Shown one piece after another: positions 16,696 to 24,902 of a stretch of DNA of 64,000 nucleotides. The notes below the pieces were generated by a model that made no database searches, was not told where the DNA came from, and saw only the letters and a program-made list of their open reading frames with translations. The position numbers were made by a program, and so were the translations under genes. Source of the DNA: Phragmitibacter sp965284365 (GTDB taxonomy: Bacteria > Verrucomicrobiota > Verrucomicrobiia > Verrucomicrobiales > Verrucomicrobiaceae). Each line of letters starts with the position of its first letter. Position 1 is the stretch's first letter. The stretch covers positions 4,092,001 through 4,156,000 of the forward strand of contig OZ260079.1 in the NCBI GenBank assembly GCA_965284365.1. The letters run 5' to 3'.

Positions 16696-17841
16696 TTACT
16701 TTTGGTAGATGGGAAGGAAGTGATGATGAACGGACAGGCTAAGCAGGGCAAGGGACGTCGCGTACACGGGCCCGTAGTTTTTTTCGTTACCGTTGCGGGG
16801 TTGCCAGGAGCCGTTGGGCAACTGCATTTCGAGCAGCATCTTTTCCGTTTTCTGCCGGGCCACGGATGCCTGCTCTCCTCCGCGCTGGTACATGCCCTGT
16901 GCGTAATAATACGTGCCGTAGAAAAACCAAGGCTCATTGGGAGCCGGGGGATTCTTGATGAGGTAATTCGAGCCGCCAACCACTTCCGGCGCGTCATATT
17001 CGGCACAGACCTGTAGAGAAAGGATGCCTGCTGCCGTAGTGGAGAAGGTCTGCCTTCCGCCGTAGGGCTCATAGCTGAAGGCTGCTGCAATGTCTTTGGG
17101 TAAGCCGGCGGCATCGCGTTCAGAGCGGTAGCTGCGCTTGATGTAGGCGACGGCTTTATCGATGGCTTCCTTTGGCACTTCCACGCCCGCGTTCTTGGCT
17201 GCGCGCAGAGACATGACTTGCCATACGCTGACGGAGATATCCGAGTCGCTGGAAGTCGGTTCGTAACGCCAACCGCCTCGATTCGCCTCGCTCTTAACTA
17301 CATCTTGCGAACGCATGATAAGATCCACCGCATTCTGGAGACGGCGGCGAAGTTTTTTGTCGATCTCTTCCTCCTGCGTCTGGCCGACCATCTCCGCATA
17401 CATCAACGTCATGATGCCGTGGCCATACATGCGGGAACGATCACTCTGACCAAGGTAACCATCTTCATTCGGCACGATGGAATCCGTCATGAACTTCAGT
17501 CCCTTGGCGACGGCGCGGCCTTCCGGGGTGGGGTCGGTGGGCATGTGGCCGACGCTGCTCAATCCCATAATGGCGAGTGCGGTCATGGCGCCGCTATGCT
17601 GGGGGACGGGGTCTTTCTTGTCTTGATCGAGGAAGCAACCCTGGGCGCGCAGTTGGGTGAGGAGGAAGGCTGAGGCTTTGTCTACTGACTGTTTGACCGC
17701 AGGGGAGATGGCGGGGGCGTCTTGGGCGAAGAGAGGGGTGGGGTTGAGGGAGAGGAGAAGAGATACGGTTAGGGCGAGAGCGGCGGTGATGGATTTGTTG
17801 GGGGCGAGGAAGCGTTGGGAGTAGGATGAGTGGCTCCGCAC
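16696..17841 (-). CDS. Secreted prenyltransferase/squalene-cyclase-like repeat protein
   Basis: About 381 residues from the GTG at 17841: a signal peptide (hydrophobic ALALTVSLLLSL, ending near LFAQ) and alpha-toroid repeats resembling the prenyltransferase/squalene oxidase family (SGAMTALAIMGLSS, YGHGIMTLMYAEM, GGWRYEP, ISVSVWQVMSLRAAKNAGV, YATSLALLSLS). Such proteins of Verrucomicrobiota and Planctomycetota lack the cyclase DxDD motif, and none is seen here, so a binding or structural role is more likely than terpene cyclisation. The frame is open to an ATG at 18069, but residues 1-76 of that version read like translated repeat DNA. No ATG lies between 18069 and the mature domain, so the true start is uncertain. 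It follows the DUF4175-like gene and may be co-transcribed with it. Confidence 0.75.
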   Translation of the reverse strand: MRSHSSYSQRFLAPNKSITAALALTVSLLLSLNPTPLFAQDAPAISPAVKQSVDKASAFLLTQLRAQGCFLDQDKKDPVPQHSGAMTALAIMGLSSVGHMPTDPTPEGRAVAKGLKFMTDSIVPNEDGYLGQSDRSRMYGHGIMTLMYAEMVGQTQEEEIDKKLRRRLQNAVDLIMRSQDVVKSEANRGGWRYEPTSSDSDISVSVWQVMSLRAAKNAGVEVPKEAIDKAVAYIKRSYRSERDAAGLPKDIAAAFSYEPYGGRQTFSTTAAGILSLQVCAEYDAPEVVGGSNYLIKNPPAPNEPWFFYGTYYYAQGMYQRGGEQASVARQKTEKMLLEMQLPNGSWQPRNGNEKNYGPVYATSLALLSLSVHHHFLPIYQK

Positions 17842-17844
17842 TTG

Positions 17845-18065
17845 CGGCTGTGCCGCCTTCCGAAAGCGGTGTCGCACTTCGTTTGCCACCGCAGTCCAAA
17901 AGAACGAGTGGGCAGCGCTGGGAGTTTTTTTCTGAGTCGTGGGTTGTTCGAGAGTGACCGCCCGTCGGAGCAAGCTCCTCCAACCGAGCGGTAGCAAGCT
18001 ACCGCACTCCAGACTGTCCAGGGCTTTAGCTGTATTCAAAGTGGGGGGGATGCCTCTGACGTGAT
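17845..18065. repeat. Dispersed intergenic repeat with nested small hairpins (Verrucomicrobiota type)
   Basis: The stretch between the prenyltransferase-like gene and the 1530-residue gene contains nested short palindromes: GCGGC-TGT-GCCGC (17844-17856), GGAGC-AA-GCTCC (17967-17978) and GCGGTAGC-AA-GCTACCGC (17988-18005). In one minus-strand frame it reads CGGKRSATPLSEGGTAA, in another ECGSLLPLGWRSLLR. I recall such translated strings as recurrent chance peptides from a dispersed intergenic repeat in this phylum. Composition and reading differ from the gene on either side. Boundaries are approximate, as only one copy is visible. Confidence 0.6.
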
Positions 18066-18109
18066 TCACAGTGAAAAATTTGATAGCGGAGAGATGGCGG
18101 GCGTCAGGT

Positions 18110-21100
18110 TCATTTCTTCGACTTCTCGGCGATGGCTTTGTAGTAGCTGTCGATGGCGGCGCGGTATTCGGGGGCGGGTTCCTGGCGCACGGCTTCGTTG
18201 AGGTCTTTGGCCATTTTGCTGGGGAGGTGACCCCAATCGCCGCCGTTTGTCACGGTCAGGACGGGCACCACGCCATTCATGGTGGTCATTGTCGCGGGTT
18301 GACCATTCGCGCTGGTGGCGGGGGAGTCGGAACCCTGGCTGGGTTTTGCTTTGCCCTGTGCCATGGAGTTGGCGGGTTGCGTGCCTTTCTGGCCGGGTGT
18401 CATGCCTTGGGCGCGGTTTTGGGCCATGCTTTGAGCCTGGGCTTGGGCGGCCTCTGCGAGACTCTGCTTCGCCTGCTGCTGAGATGACTGCGCGTTGTTG
18501 CCTTGCTGCTGTTGTTGGGGGGAGGGTTGACCTTGTTGTTGCTGCTGCTGTTGCTGGCCTGTCGCCGAGGCTTGGCGTGGATGGAGGGTTTGATCAAGCT
18601 GATCCAAGGCCTGCGCCATCATAGCGGACTTGGCGGTAGCGAGGAAAGAAGGGGAGGGAGGTGTCTTGGCTGCCTGCGCGCGCGCTCCTTCAGCGGCGGC
18701 GGTTTGTGCTTCCTGAGCTGCTTTCGTTGCGCTCTCGGCGGCTTGCGGTGTTTGAGATGGATTGGATTGTGCCGCTTGAGTGGATTTCTTCAGGTTATCA
18801 CTCGCGGCGGCGACTTTTTGTTTGGTTTGCTCCTGTCCCAAACGTTCGGCATGGCGGGCAACGCGTTCCAGGGTATGGGCGCCTTGTTCGCCAGCTTCAC
18901 CCAGCATCTGCGGTTGACTCTGTGCCATGGTCAGGTTCTCGCTGGTTTCCTGAGCAGCCTGTTCAGCCAGATTGCCGAGCGCATTTTGCATCATGGCGTT
19001 GGTCTTGAGTTGCTGCTCCAAGGCCTTCAGAGCGCCCTCGGGATTTTCCTGGGCCTTCTCCATTAGTTCGGCGAGATTCTGCGCGTCGGTGTAGCTCTCA
19101 TCCAGAGCGTCCTTGATGCCGAGTTGTTCCTCAGTCTGCTGCTGAGCGGCCAAGGCATCCTGCTGCATGGCTTCACCTTTTTCCATACGGCTCAGGTTCT
19201 CGGCCAATTTGCCGATGGCTTCTGAAGTGTTCTTTTGGGCCTGGGCTGCGCCCTTGAGGGCTTGGGATTGGGCTTCAGGTGTGTTCTGAGGGGACTGCGC
19301 TGCCTGACGGAGATTCTCCGCGATCTTGGGCGCTTCGCTATTCATCTGGGCGAGGCCGACATCCGTGGCTCTGGCCATTTGACGCTGCTTCTCGTCGGAG
19401 AGATCGGCCTGGGCAGCTTCCTGACGCATGGCTGATTGGAGGTCAGCCAGTTTCTCGGCGTCTTCCTGCGAAGCAGAGAGCAAATCCTGGGCGGCCTTGG
19501 CGGTGGCATCCAGGTTCTCCTGCACGGCAGTTTGAGCAAGAGCTTCTGATTTTTCCTGGCTCTTCTTCAAGGCTTCGGCAGCGTTTTCGGCAAGTTCGCT
19601 GAGTTGGGGTGTTAGTTGATTCACGGCCTCGCGAGCTTCGGAGACTTTGCCGGCGAACTGTTCCCGGGCTTGATCCAGTTTCTGCTGAGCGTTTTGATTG
19701 GCCTGAAGCAGACGGTTTTGCTCTTTAGGGACGGGAGGTGAGGTGGTGTTGTTGCGCAGGTTATCCGCTGCGCGCTGGGTTTCCGCCATGGCTTCACCCT
19801 TCTGCCACTCGGAGATTTGAGCGGCCTCCTGAGCGCTATTCGCAGCATTCTGGTCGGCCTGTGCTTTACGGAGCGCATTTGCCAAAGGCTTGAGCTGGCT
19901 CTGGGCTGCCTGCGCAGCGAGCAATGTCTCCTGGGCGCTCTGTGGCGTTTCCGCTTTGTGGCGGGCTTCTTCAAGAGCGCTGGCGGCATCCTCGGCCATG
20001 GCGTCAGCCTGCAGGGTGCGGGCGGCCTGAGTCAGTTGTTTGGCCTGCTCCATCAAGACTTTGGCATTCTCTTTGGAGGTATCTGCGGCGATTAGTTCCG
20101 CCATCTTGTCCAGAGCCCGGCCCAGGCGGTTCTGATCCAGCGCGGCTTTGGTGTTGGTGAGGGCATTTTGCTCCCGCATTTCACTTTGATCCTTGAGCTG
20201 GCGCGCGGCCGCGGCCAGGTGCTTCACGGCTTCTTCCGCGGCCTGCTTTTGCTGGGGACGTTCCGGTTTTTCGTTGGCTGCTCGTGATAGTTGGTCGCGG
20301 GCGCGGTCGATGGAGGCGAGCGCCTGATTCTCACGTTGCTGCAATTGATCCCGCATTTCATTGGCCCGGTCTGACGATTGCTGGGCCAGACCACGCGTGG
20401 CATCCCGTGCCCAGTTGGCGGCGTTGCGCAGTTCATGGGCCTGTCCGTAAATGAACTCAGGAGCCTGATGCTGCATGGCGCTATCGAGAGCCTGCTCCAC
20501 GCCCGGGATTTTCGCTTCGAGATTCTTGAGGTGATGATCGATCTCGTTCCTCAGATTGTCCCGGGCCACTTCACGAAGGGCTTTGAGATCTTCTTTGGCA
20601 CTTTCGGCTGCGGCCATGGCAGCGCGTTGTTGTTCCTGCCACTGGGGCCGTTCCCCGGTATTGCGATTGGCATCAATGGCTTTGTCGGCAAGCTGGTTCT
20701 GGCGCGGGGCAAGGTGTGCGAAGGATTGCTCCGCAACGCGAGCAGCATCCGCTGCGGCAAAGGCGCGGAGTGCTTCAGCGATGATATTGGCCTCACCATG
20801 CGTTTCTCCCGAAGCTTGTTTTAAGATTTTTTCTTCTGGAGTGGCGCTGGCGAGTTGTTCGTGCAGGGCCTTCAAATGTGCTCCACGCATTTCGGCGAGG
20901 TGCTGCCCGACCAGATTCATTTCCTGGCTGCGCAAGGTGTCGGGTGCAGCCTGGGCTGCTTCCTTAAGATTCTTCCAGAGATCATCCGCACGCGACTGCA
21001 CGGAAGCGAGATTTTGCTTCATCTGAGCCAGCGCAGCCTCGGTCTCCTGAGCTTCTTTGTTCTGCGAGTCATTCTTCTTTTCCAGCTTGCGCACTTGAGA

Positions 21101-22702
21101 AGCTTGCTTGGTCAGTTCGCGTGATTCGGTGAGGAGAAGTTGTGCTTGTTGAGCCAACTGGCGCCGCTGCTCTGCCCAAGCGCGTTCGTTCGGGTTCAAC
21201 TTGTCTTCCATGATGAAGAGACGCACGGGGACGGACTCCGCCCGCTGCCCCTTCAAATCAGTGGCCACCAGTTTGACCAGGAGGGCGTCGCCGGGGCGAA
21301 GGGAAAGCTTGCTTAGTTCCAAGGGAAGAGAGATGGCCGCTTCACGTTCGGATTTGTCCGAGATGATGGTGTCTTTCCAGTTGGTGCCATTGATGGCATG
21401 GGACCATTCCACTTTAGCCAATCCAATATCGTCGGCGGCTGAGCCCGCCAGAAGCACCACATCGCCACTGCGCACTTCCATCTGAGCAGCAGGCTCAGTG
21501 ATGACAACCGTAGGCGGGAGATCGGCGGTCGTGTCCAACTGCCAGGGGGTCTCTTCATCGTTCGTGAAGCCGGTCTCCCGGGCCGTGAGCGACAACTGCC
21601 ACGCATCCGCTTTGCCATCCATGGTGAAGCTCGTGCTGATGGTGTGTTTGTCCTTTAATTCGGAGGCCAGCGTTTTGGCATCCGGTGAGAGAGTAATGGC
21701 CTGGGTCTCGATATCCTGATTGGCTTCCAATTCCAGCCGAACCGTGGAACCCTCCAGTGCCATGACATTCCCATGCTCTTCGTCGACGCGGGACTCTGGC
21801 AGCTTCGTGTAAGCGGGAGGTTGAATGATTTTCGTGAATTTCACGATGCGAGGCCGGGCTCTGGCTTCGATAGTGTGCCAGGCGGTGATGGCATCGCCGG
21901 CATGCACACGGTATTTGATGCCGGTCTGGCCTGCGCTCAGGGTGCCTTCGTAGCGATTGTCCCCAGCGCGGAAGATTTCGGTGCGGATGGCTTTGTTGGT
22001 CTCTACTTTCGTCTCCACCAGCACGCGCCCGGAATGTTTGCCTTCGACCTGAACACCGAGCGGCACGGCTGATCCGATGGGGACGATGGCGTCACGTTTG
22101 ACGGGGCTGGTGATCAGGATCTTGACCGTAGAAGGGCGCTTGAGATTGGCGAAGGGCAACGCGGCGCGCAGCATGAAGCCGGGCAGATGGAGGGAGGAGA
22201 TAAAGGAAAGGCCGATGCCGAGTAAGACTATGCCGGCCAAGCCAAACTGCCAGCGCCTGAGCAAGCGGGAAGGCAGGATCTGTTCTGCCTGGAAACCCGA
22301 GAGGCGGCTTCCGGCATCCTGCTGGAGTTTGCTGAGGAACTCCTCGGAGTCGCCGTGAGAGCCGCGATCCGCGAGTTCTACGGCAGGCAGAACAGTCTCG
22401 TGCAGAGACTGGTCCGCGGTCTCCATGAGTTTGGCCGTGCTAACCTCGTCCGTGGCCTCCCGTTTTTGCCGCCAGAAGAGCCACAAGATCGAGAAAAGCA
22501 CGCCCAGGTAGGCTGTGTAGCTGAGTCCTTTCCGCCAGGCGTCCGGCATGTAGCTGACGCGATCCAACAAGGCGATAATTAGCCAGCCAGTGAGGAGTGC
22601 TGCGCCTGCCATGAGCCAAGCGCGGCGGCGGAGAAGCGCCCGACGGCGGAGGCGGAAGCTCGCCAGGGCCTGGATCGTCGCGGGGTCGAGCGAGTGGGAC
22701 AT
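18110..22702 (-). CDS. Giant DUF4175-like membrane/coiled-coil protein
   Basis: 1530 residues. Two membrane spans at about 29-46 and 62-78 and a third at about 170-195 (GLAGIVLLGIGLSFISSL) precede a beta-rich region with Ig-like features (about 200-490: VKILITSPVKRDAIVPIGSAV, IIQPPAYTKLPESRV). Then comes roughly 900 residues of Ala/Gln/Glu/Lys coiled coil. A Gln-rich tract near 1400 (CAG/CAA/TTG codons, 18480-18560) precedes a C-terminal motif WGHLPSKMAKDL ... YRAAIDSYYKAIAE, which is the usual ending of DUF4175-type proteins in Planctomycetota and Verrucomicrobiota. There these genes accompany MoxR/BatA-type and prenyltransferase-like genes; only the latter is visible here. A cell-envelope scaffold role is inference. 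Confidence 0.8.
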   Translation of the reverse strand: MSHSLDPATIQALASFRLRRRALLRRRAWLMAGAALLTGWLIIALLDRVSYMPDAWRKGLSYTAYLGVLFSILWLFWRQKREATDEVSTAKLMETADQSLHETVLPAVELADRGSHGDSEEFLSKLQQDAGSRLSGFQAEQILPSRLLRRWQFGLAGIVLLGIGLSFISSLHLPGFMLRAALPFANLKRPSTVKILITSPVKRDAIVPIGSAVPLGVQVEGKHSGRVLVETKVETNKAIRTEIFRAGDNRYEGTLSAGQTGIKYRVHAGDAITAWHTIEARARPRIVKFTKIIQPPAYTKLPESRVDEEHGNVMALEGSTVRLELEANQDIETQAITLSPDAKTLASELKDKHTISTSFTMDGKADAWQLSLTARETGFTNDEETPWQLDTTADLPPTVVITEPAAQMEVRSGDVVLLAGSAADDIGLAKVEWSHAINGTNWKDTIISDKSEREAAISLPLELSKLSLRPGDALLVKLVATDLKGQRAESVPVRLFIMEDKLNPNERAWAEQRRQLAQQAQLLLTESRELTKQASQVRKLEKKNDSQNKEAQETEAALAQMKQNLASVQSRADDLWKNLKEAAQAAPDTLRSQEMNLVGQHLAEMRGAHLKALHEQLASATPEEKILKQASGETHGEANIIAEALRAFAAADAARVAEQSFAHLAPRQNQLADKAIDANRNTGERPQWQEQQRAAMAAAESAKEDLKALREVARDNLRNEIDHHLKNLEAKIPGVEQALDSAMQHQAPEFIYGQAHELRNAANWARDATRGLAQQSSDRANEMRDQLQQRENQALASIDRARDQLSRAANEKPERPQQKQAAEEAVKHLAAAARQLKDQSEMREQNALTNTKAALDQNRLGRALDKMAELIAADTSKENAKVLMEQAKQLTQAARTLQADAMAEDAASALEEARHKAETPQSAQETLLAAQAAQSQLKPLANALRKAQADQNAANSAQEAAQISEWQKGEAMAETQRAADNLRNNTTSPPVPKEQNRLLQANQNAQQKLDQAREQFAGKVSEAREAVNQLTPQLSELAENAAEALKKSQEKSEALAQTAVQENLDATAKAAQDLLSASQEDAEKLADLQSAMRQEAAQADLSDEKQRQMARATDVGLAQMNSEAPKIAENLRQAAQSPQNTPEAQSQALKGAAQAQKNTSEAIGKLAENLSRMEKGEAMQQDALAAQQQTEEQLGIKDALDESYTDAQNLAELMEKAQENPEGALKALEQQLKTNAMMQNALGNLAEQAAQETSENLTMAQSQPQMLGEAGEQGAHTLERVARHAERLGQEQTKQKVAAASDNLKKSTQAAQSNPSQTPQAAESATKAAQEAQTAAAEGARAQAAKTPPSPSFLATAKSAMMAQALDQLDQTLHPRQASATGQQQQQQQQGQPSPQQQQQGNNAQSSQQQAKQSLAEAAQAQAQSMAQNRAQGMTPGQKGTQPANSMAQGKAKPSQGSDSPATSANGQPATMTTMNGVVPVLTVTNGGDWGHLPSKMAKDLNEAVRQEPAPEYRAAIDSYYKAIAEKSKK

Positions 22703-22932
22703 GAGTAGGGTGGAATGAGAGAAAACGGGAGCGAGAAGACGAGCTTAGGTAGAAGAAACGGTGCAACGGCAGCATTTCTTGGACCGAACTTGGGGGCGGA
22801 TGGGCTTTCCCGCGACGGAAAAGGCCGAGAATATGACAGCATTTGGTGCGATCGAAGCTCTGAATTTTTTGCCGTGTTTTGATGATTTCTGCAAGAAATC
22901 CTAATTTCGCACGTGACACTTTTCCCCGCTAA

Positions 22933-23868
22933 ATGAATTATCCCCCTATTCATACTAAGAGAATGCCGCAAGTTCTCCTCCATACCCCCGGATTACCTGA
23001 GGAGACTATTGACGAAGCTGAGCTCTCTGAGCTTTACCTTACCGGCAGAATCACCGGCGACACGATGTATTGGACGGAGGGTATGACCGACTGGGAGCCA
23101 GTGGAAAGCCACCCCGCCGTCACTCAATCTGCTCCGGCGGCATTGGCGTCAGCGCTACCCCCTCCCGATATGCTTAAGCCAGTGTCGGCGACGTATGCTT
23201 ACCGCTATGATAGGGATCCAAAAGGAGTGACTTGGACGTTGTATGCTGCCGTCAGTCTGGCGGCGGTGGTCTCGGTTTTAGACATCCTCTATAATTTTGG
23301 CGCCCATTCCAAGCTGGAGAATGGTGCTAGCGAGCTGGAAATTCTGCGAATTGGCAGAATGAGGGAATTCCTGGCGATCCTGCAATTAGTCACGTGGATC
23401 GTGACTGGAATAGTGTTCCTGCGTTGGAAATATATCGCCAACGCCAACTCCCATAAATTCCGCGCATTCGGAATGAGCTTCAAGCCAAGTTGGGCAGTAG
23501 GATGCTATTTCATGCCTTTTGCTAATCTAGTGCTGCCCTACCGCGCGATGGTGGAGCTCTATCAGGTGAGTCAGAATCCCATCGGATGGCACAATCAAAA
23601 GGTGACACCTTTGACAGGAAGCTGGTGGGGGCTGCTCATTGCCAGCGGGCTATTGGCGATAGCCTCGATCGTCCTTGCGCGCGGATTCGAGCCGTATGTG
23701 AGCCTGACTTTGGCGGTAACGCTGGATGTGGTGACAGGTCCAATACACCTCTTGTTCTACATTATTACCATCTACTTGGTGGGCTTCATTACCAGAAGGC
23801 ATCAGAAACTGGTGACAACTTTGTTGGATGATGATCCAACGAAGCCTAACTGGCGAGCCAGTTGGTAG
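22933..23868 (+). CDS. GYF_2 and DUF4328 membrane protein
   Basis: 311 residues. The N-terminal 60 residues form a GYF_2-like domain (ETIDEAELSELYLTGRITGD, then YWTEGMTDWEPV), a likely protein-interaction module on the cytoplasmic face. The rest is a DUF4328 membrane domain with about five to six spans, recognisable by FRAFGMSFKPSWAVGCYFMPFANLVLPYRAM. The function is unknown; in other bacteria DUF4328 proteins are orphan membrane proteins. It is divergent from the DUF4175-like gene. An alternative ATG is at 22963. Confidence 0.82.
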   Translation: MNYPPIHTKRMPQVLLHTPGLPEETIDEAELSELYLTGRITGDTMYWTEGMTDWEPVESHPAVTQSAPAALASALPPPDMLKPVSATYAYRYDRDPKGVTWTLYAAVSLAAVVSVLDILYNFGAHSKLENGASELEILRIGRMREFLAILQLVTWIVTGIVFLRWKYIANANSHKFRAFGMSFKPSWAVGCYFMPFANLVLPYRAMVELYQVSQNPIGWHNQKVTPLTGSWWGLLIASGLLAIASIVLARGFEPYVSLTLAVTLDVVTGPIHLLFYIITIYLVGFITRRHQKLVTTLLDDDPTKPNWRASW

Positions 23869-23936
23869 GGTTGATTGATAAGGATAAAGGCGAATGCGGG
23901 CTTGAAAATGAAACTCAAGGCGGGATGCTTGAGTTT

Positions 23937-24326
23937 ATGTCCCGTTTGCTGGACCACATCGATCTGCGGGTGAGCGATATGCGCCTGGCGGAGCCGTTTT
24001 ACCGGGCTCTGCTACCGGAGCTGGGTTTTACGCGCGAGACGATCATTGAGGGTTGGGTGCAATACGCACGGGAACCGGGTTACGAGGAGGGCGCGGAGTT
24101 CTTCGGCATCATGGAGGACACGAGCCATGTGGCCAATGCGAACCGCATCGCGTTTCGAGCGGCGAGCCGGGAGGCGGTGGATGCGCTGGCGGGAAAGCTG
24201 AGGGCGATGGGGGCACAGAACATTGAAGGGCCGGAGTTTGAAGAGCCAGGATACTATGTGGTCTTTTTTGAAGATCCCTGTGGGAACCGGCTGGAGTATT
24301 GCCATCGGGTGGCGGCAGAGAGGTAG
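23937..24326 (+). CDS. VOC (glyoxalase/dioxygenase fold) family protein
   Basis: About 129 residues with the paired beta-alpha-beta-beta-beta modules of the vicinal oxygen chelate fold: LLDHIDLRVSDM with the first metal-ligand His, AEPFYRALLPELGF, HVAFRA-like RIAFRAASREAVDA and the closing FFEDPCGNRLEYCH with the Glu ligand. The substrate is not predictable from sequence. The frame is open from 23862 with ATGs at 23925 and 23937; the domain starts immediately after the latter. It precedes a MarR regulator gene by 77 bases. Confidence 0.83.
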   Translation: MSRLLDHIDLRVSDMRLAEPFYRALLPELGFTRETIIEGWVQYAREPGYEEGAEFFGIMEDTSHVANANRIAFRAASREAVDALAGKLRAMGAQNIEGPEFEEPGYYVVFFEDPCGNRLEYCHRVAAER

Positions 24327-24366
24327 GGCTTCTGGTATCTGAGGAGTTTGACGAAATTCATTTGTT

Positions 24367-24402
24367 TTGACAAAGGGAAGATCATCAGCATTACTGATGA
24401 TC
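24367..24402 (+). promoter_or_regulatory. Promoter and palindromic operator candidate of the marR-exporter operon
   Basis: A -35-like TTGACA (24367-24372) is followed at 17 bases by a weak -10 (ATTACT, 24390-24395). Overlapping this is a perfect 9-bp palindrome, GATCATCAG-CATTA-CTGATGATC, at 24380-24402, ending one base before the marR start codon. MarR proteins typically bind such 16-23-bp palindromes in their own promoters, so autorepression is a fair inference. Confidence 0.65.
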
Positions 24403-24403
24403 G

Positions 24404-24883
24404 ATGGTGCGGACAAAAGACATTTCTGAAAAACTCTTTGGCGTGCCGGAAGGAGCGCGTGAGCCGTTGCCTGAGAGCCTATCGAAATACACGGGTTTCC
24501 TGGTGGCGAAGGCGCATCAGACGTTATTCCAACGCTTTAGCCAGATTTGCCGAGAGATCGGGCTTGAAGTGCCCAGCCCGGCCATTCTCCATTTGCTCGC
24601 GGAACGTGGGAAGATGCGGCAGCAGGACCTAGGGAGGTTGCTTCGGATTGACCGCACCACGATGGTAAAACTGGTGGACGGACTTGAGGAGTCGGGATTG
24701 GTGAGACGTTTGGATCATCCGGAAGACCGGCGGGTTTATCTGATCGAGATTACTGCGGCGGGGAAGAAGGTGATCACTGCCCTGCACAAACGGGGAGAGG
24801 TGCTGGAACGAGGTCTTCTGGAAGGATTCACAGAAGCAGAGCGGGCGGTGGTGCGCCGGGCTCTCATCACATTGGCGGGCTAG
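24404..24883 (+). CDS. MarR family transcriptional regulator
   Basis: 159 residues. The winged helix-turn-helix is clear: ILHLLAERGKMRQQDLGRLL, recognition helix RTTMVKLVDGLEESGLV, and the wing RLDHPEDRRVYLIEIT. It is flanked by the helical dimerisation regions of the family. It starts one base after the palindrome and 19 bases before the ABC permease gene, so it most likely controls the three-gene exporter that follows. The inducing ligand is unknown. Confidence 0.9.
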   Translation: MVRTKDISEKLFGVPEGAREPLPESLSKYTGFLVAKAHQTLFQRFSQICREIGLEVPSPAILHLLAERGKMRQQDLGRLLRIDRTTMVKLVDGLEESGLVRRLDHPEDRRVYLIEITAAGKKVITALHKRGEVLERGLLEGFTEAERAVVRRALITLAG

Positions 24884-24902
24884 TTCATTCATTGATAAAG
24901 CT

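Noticed and set aside
18480..18560. Triplet-repeat tract considered as a CRISPR-like or microsatellite array
   Set aside because: There are no spacers and the units encode Gln inside a coding frame, so it is a low-complexity coding stretch.
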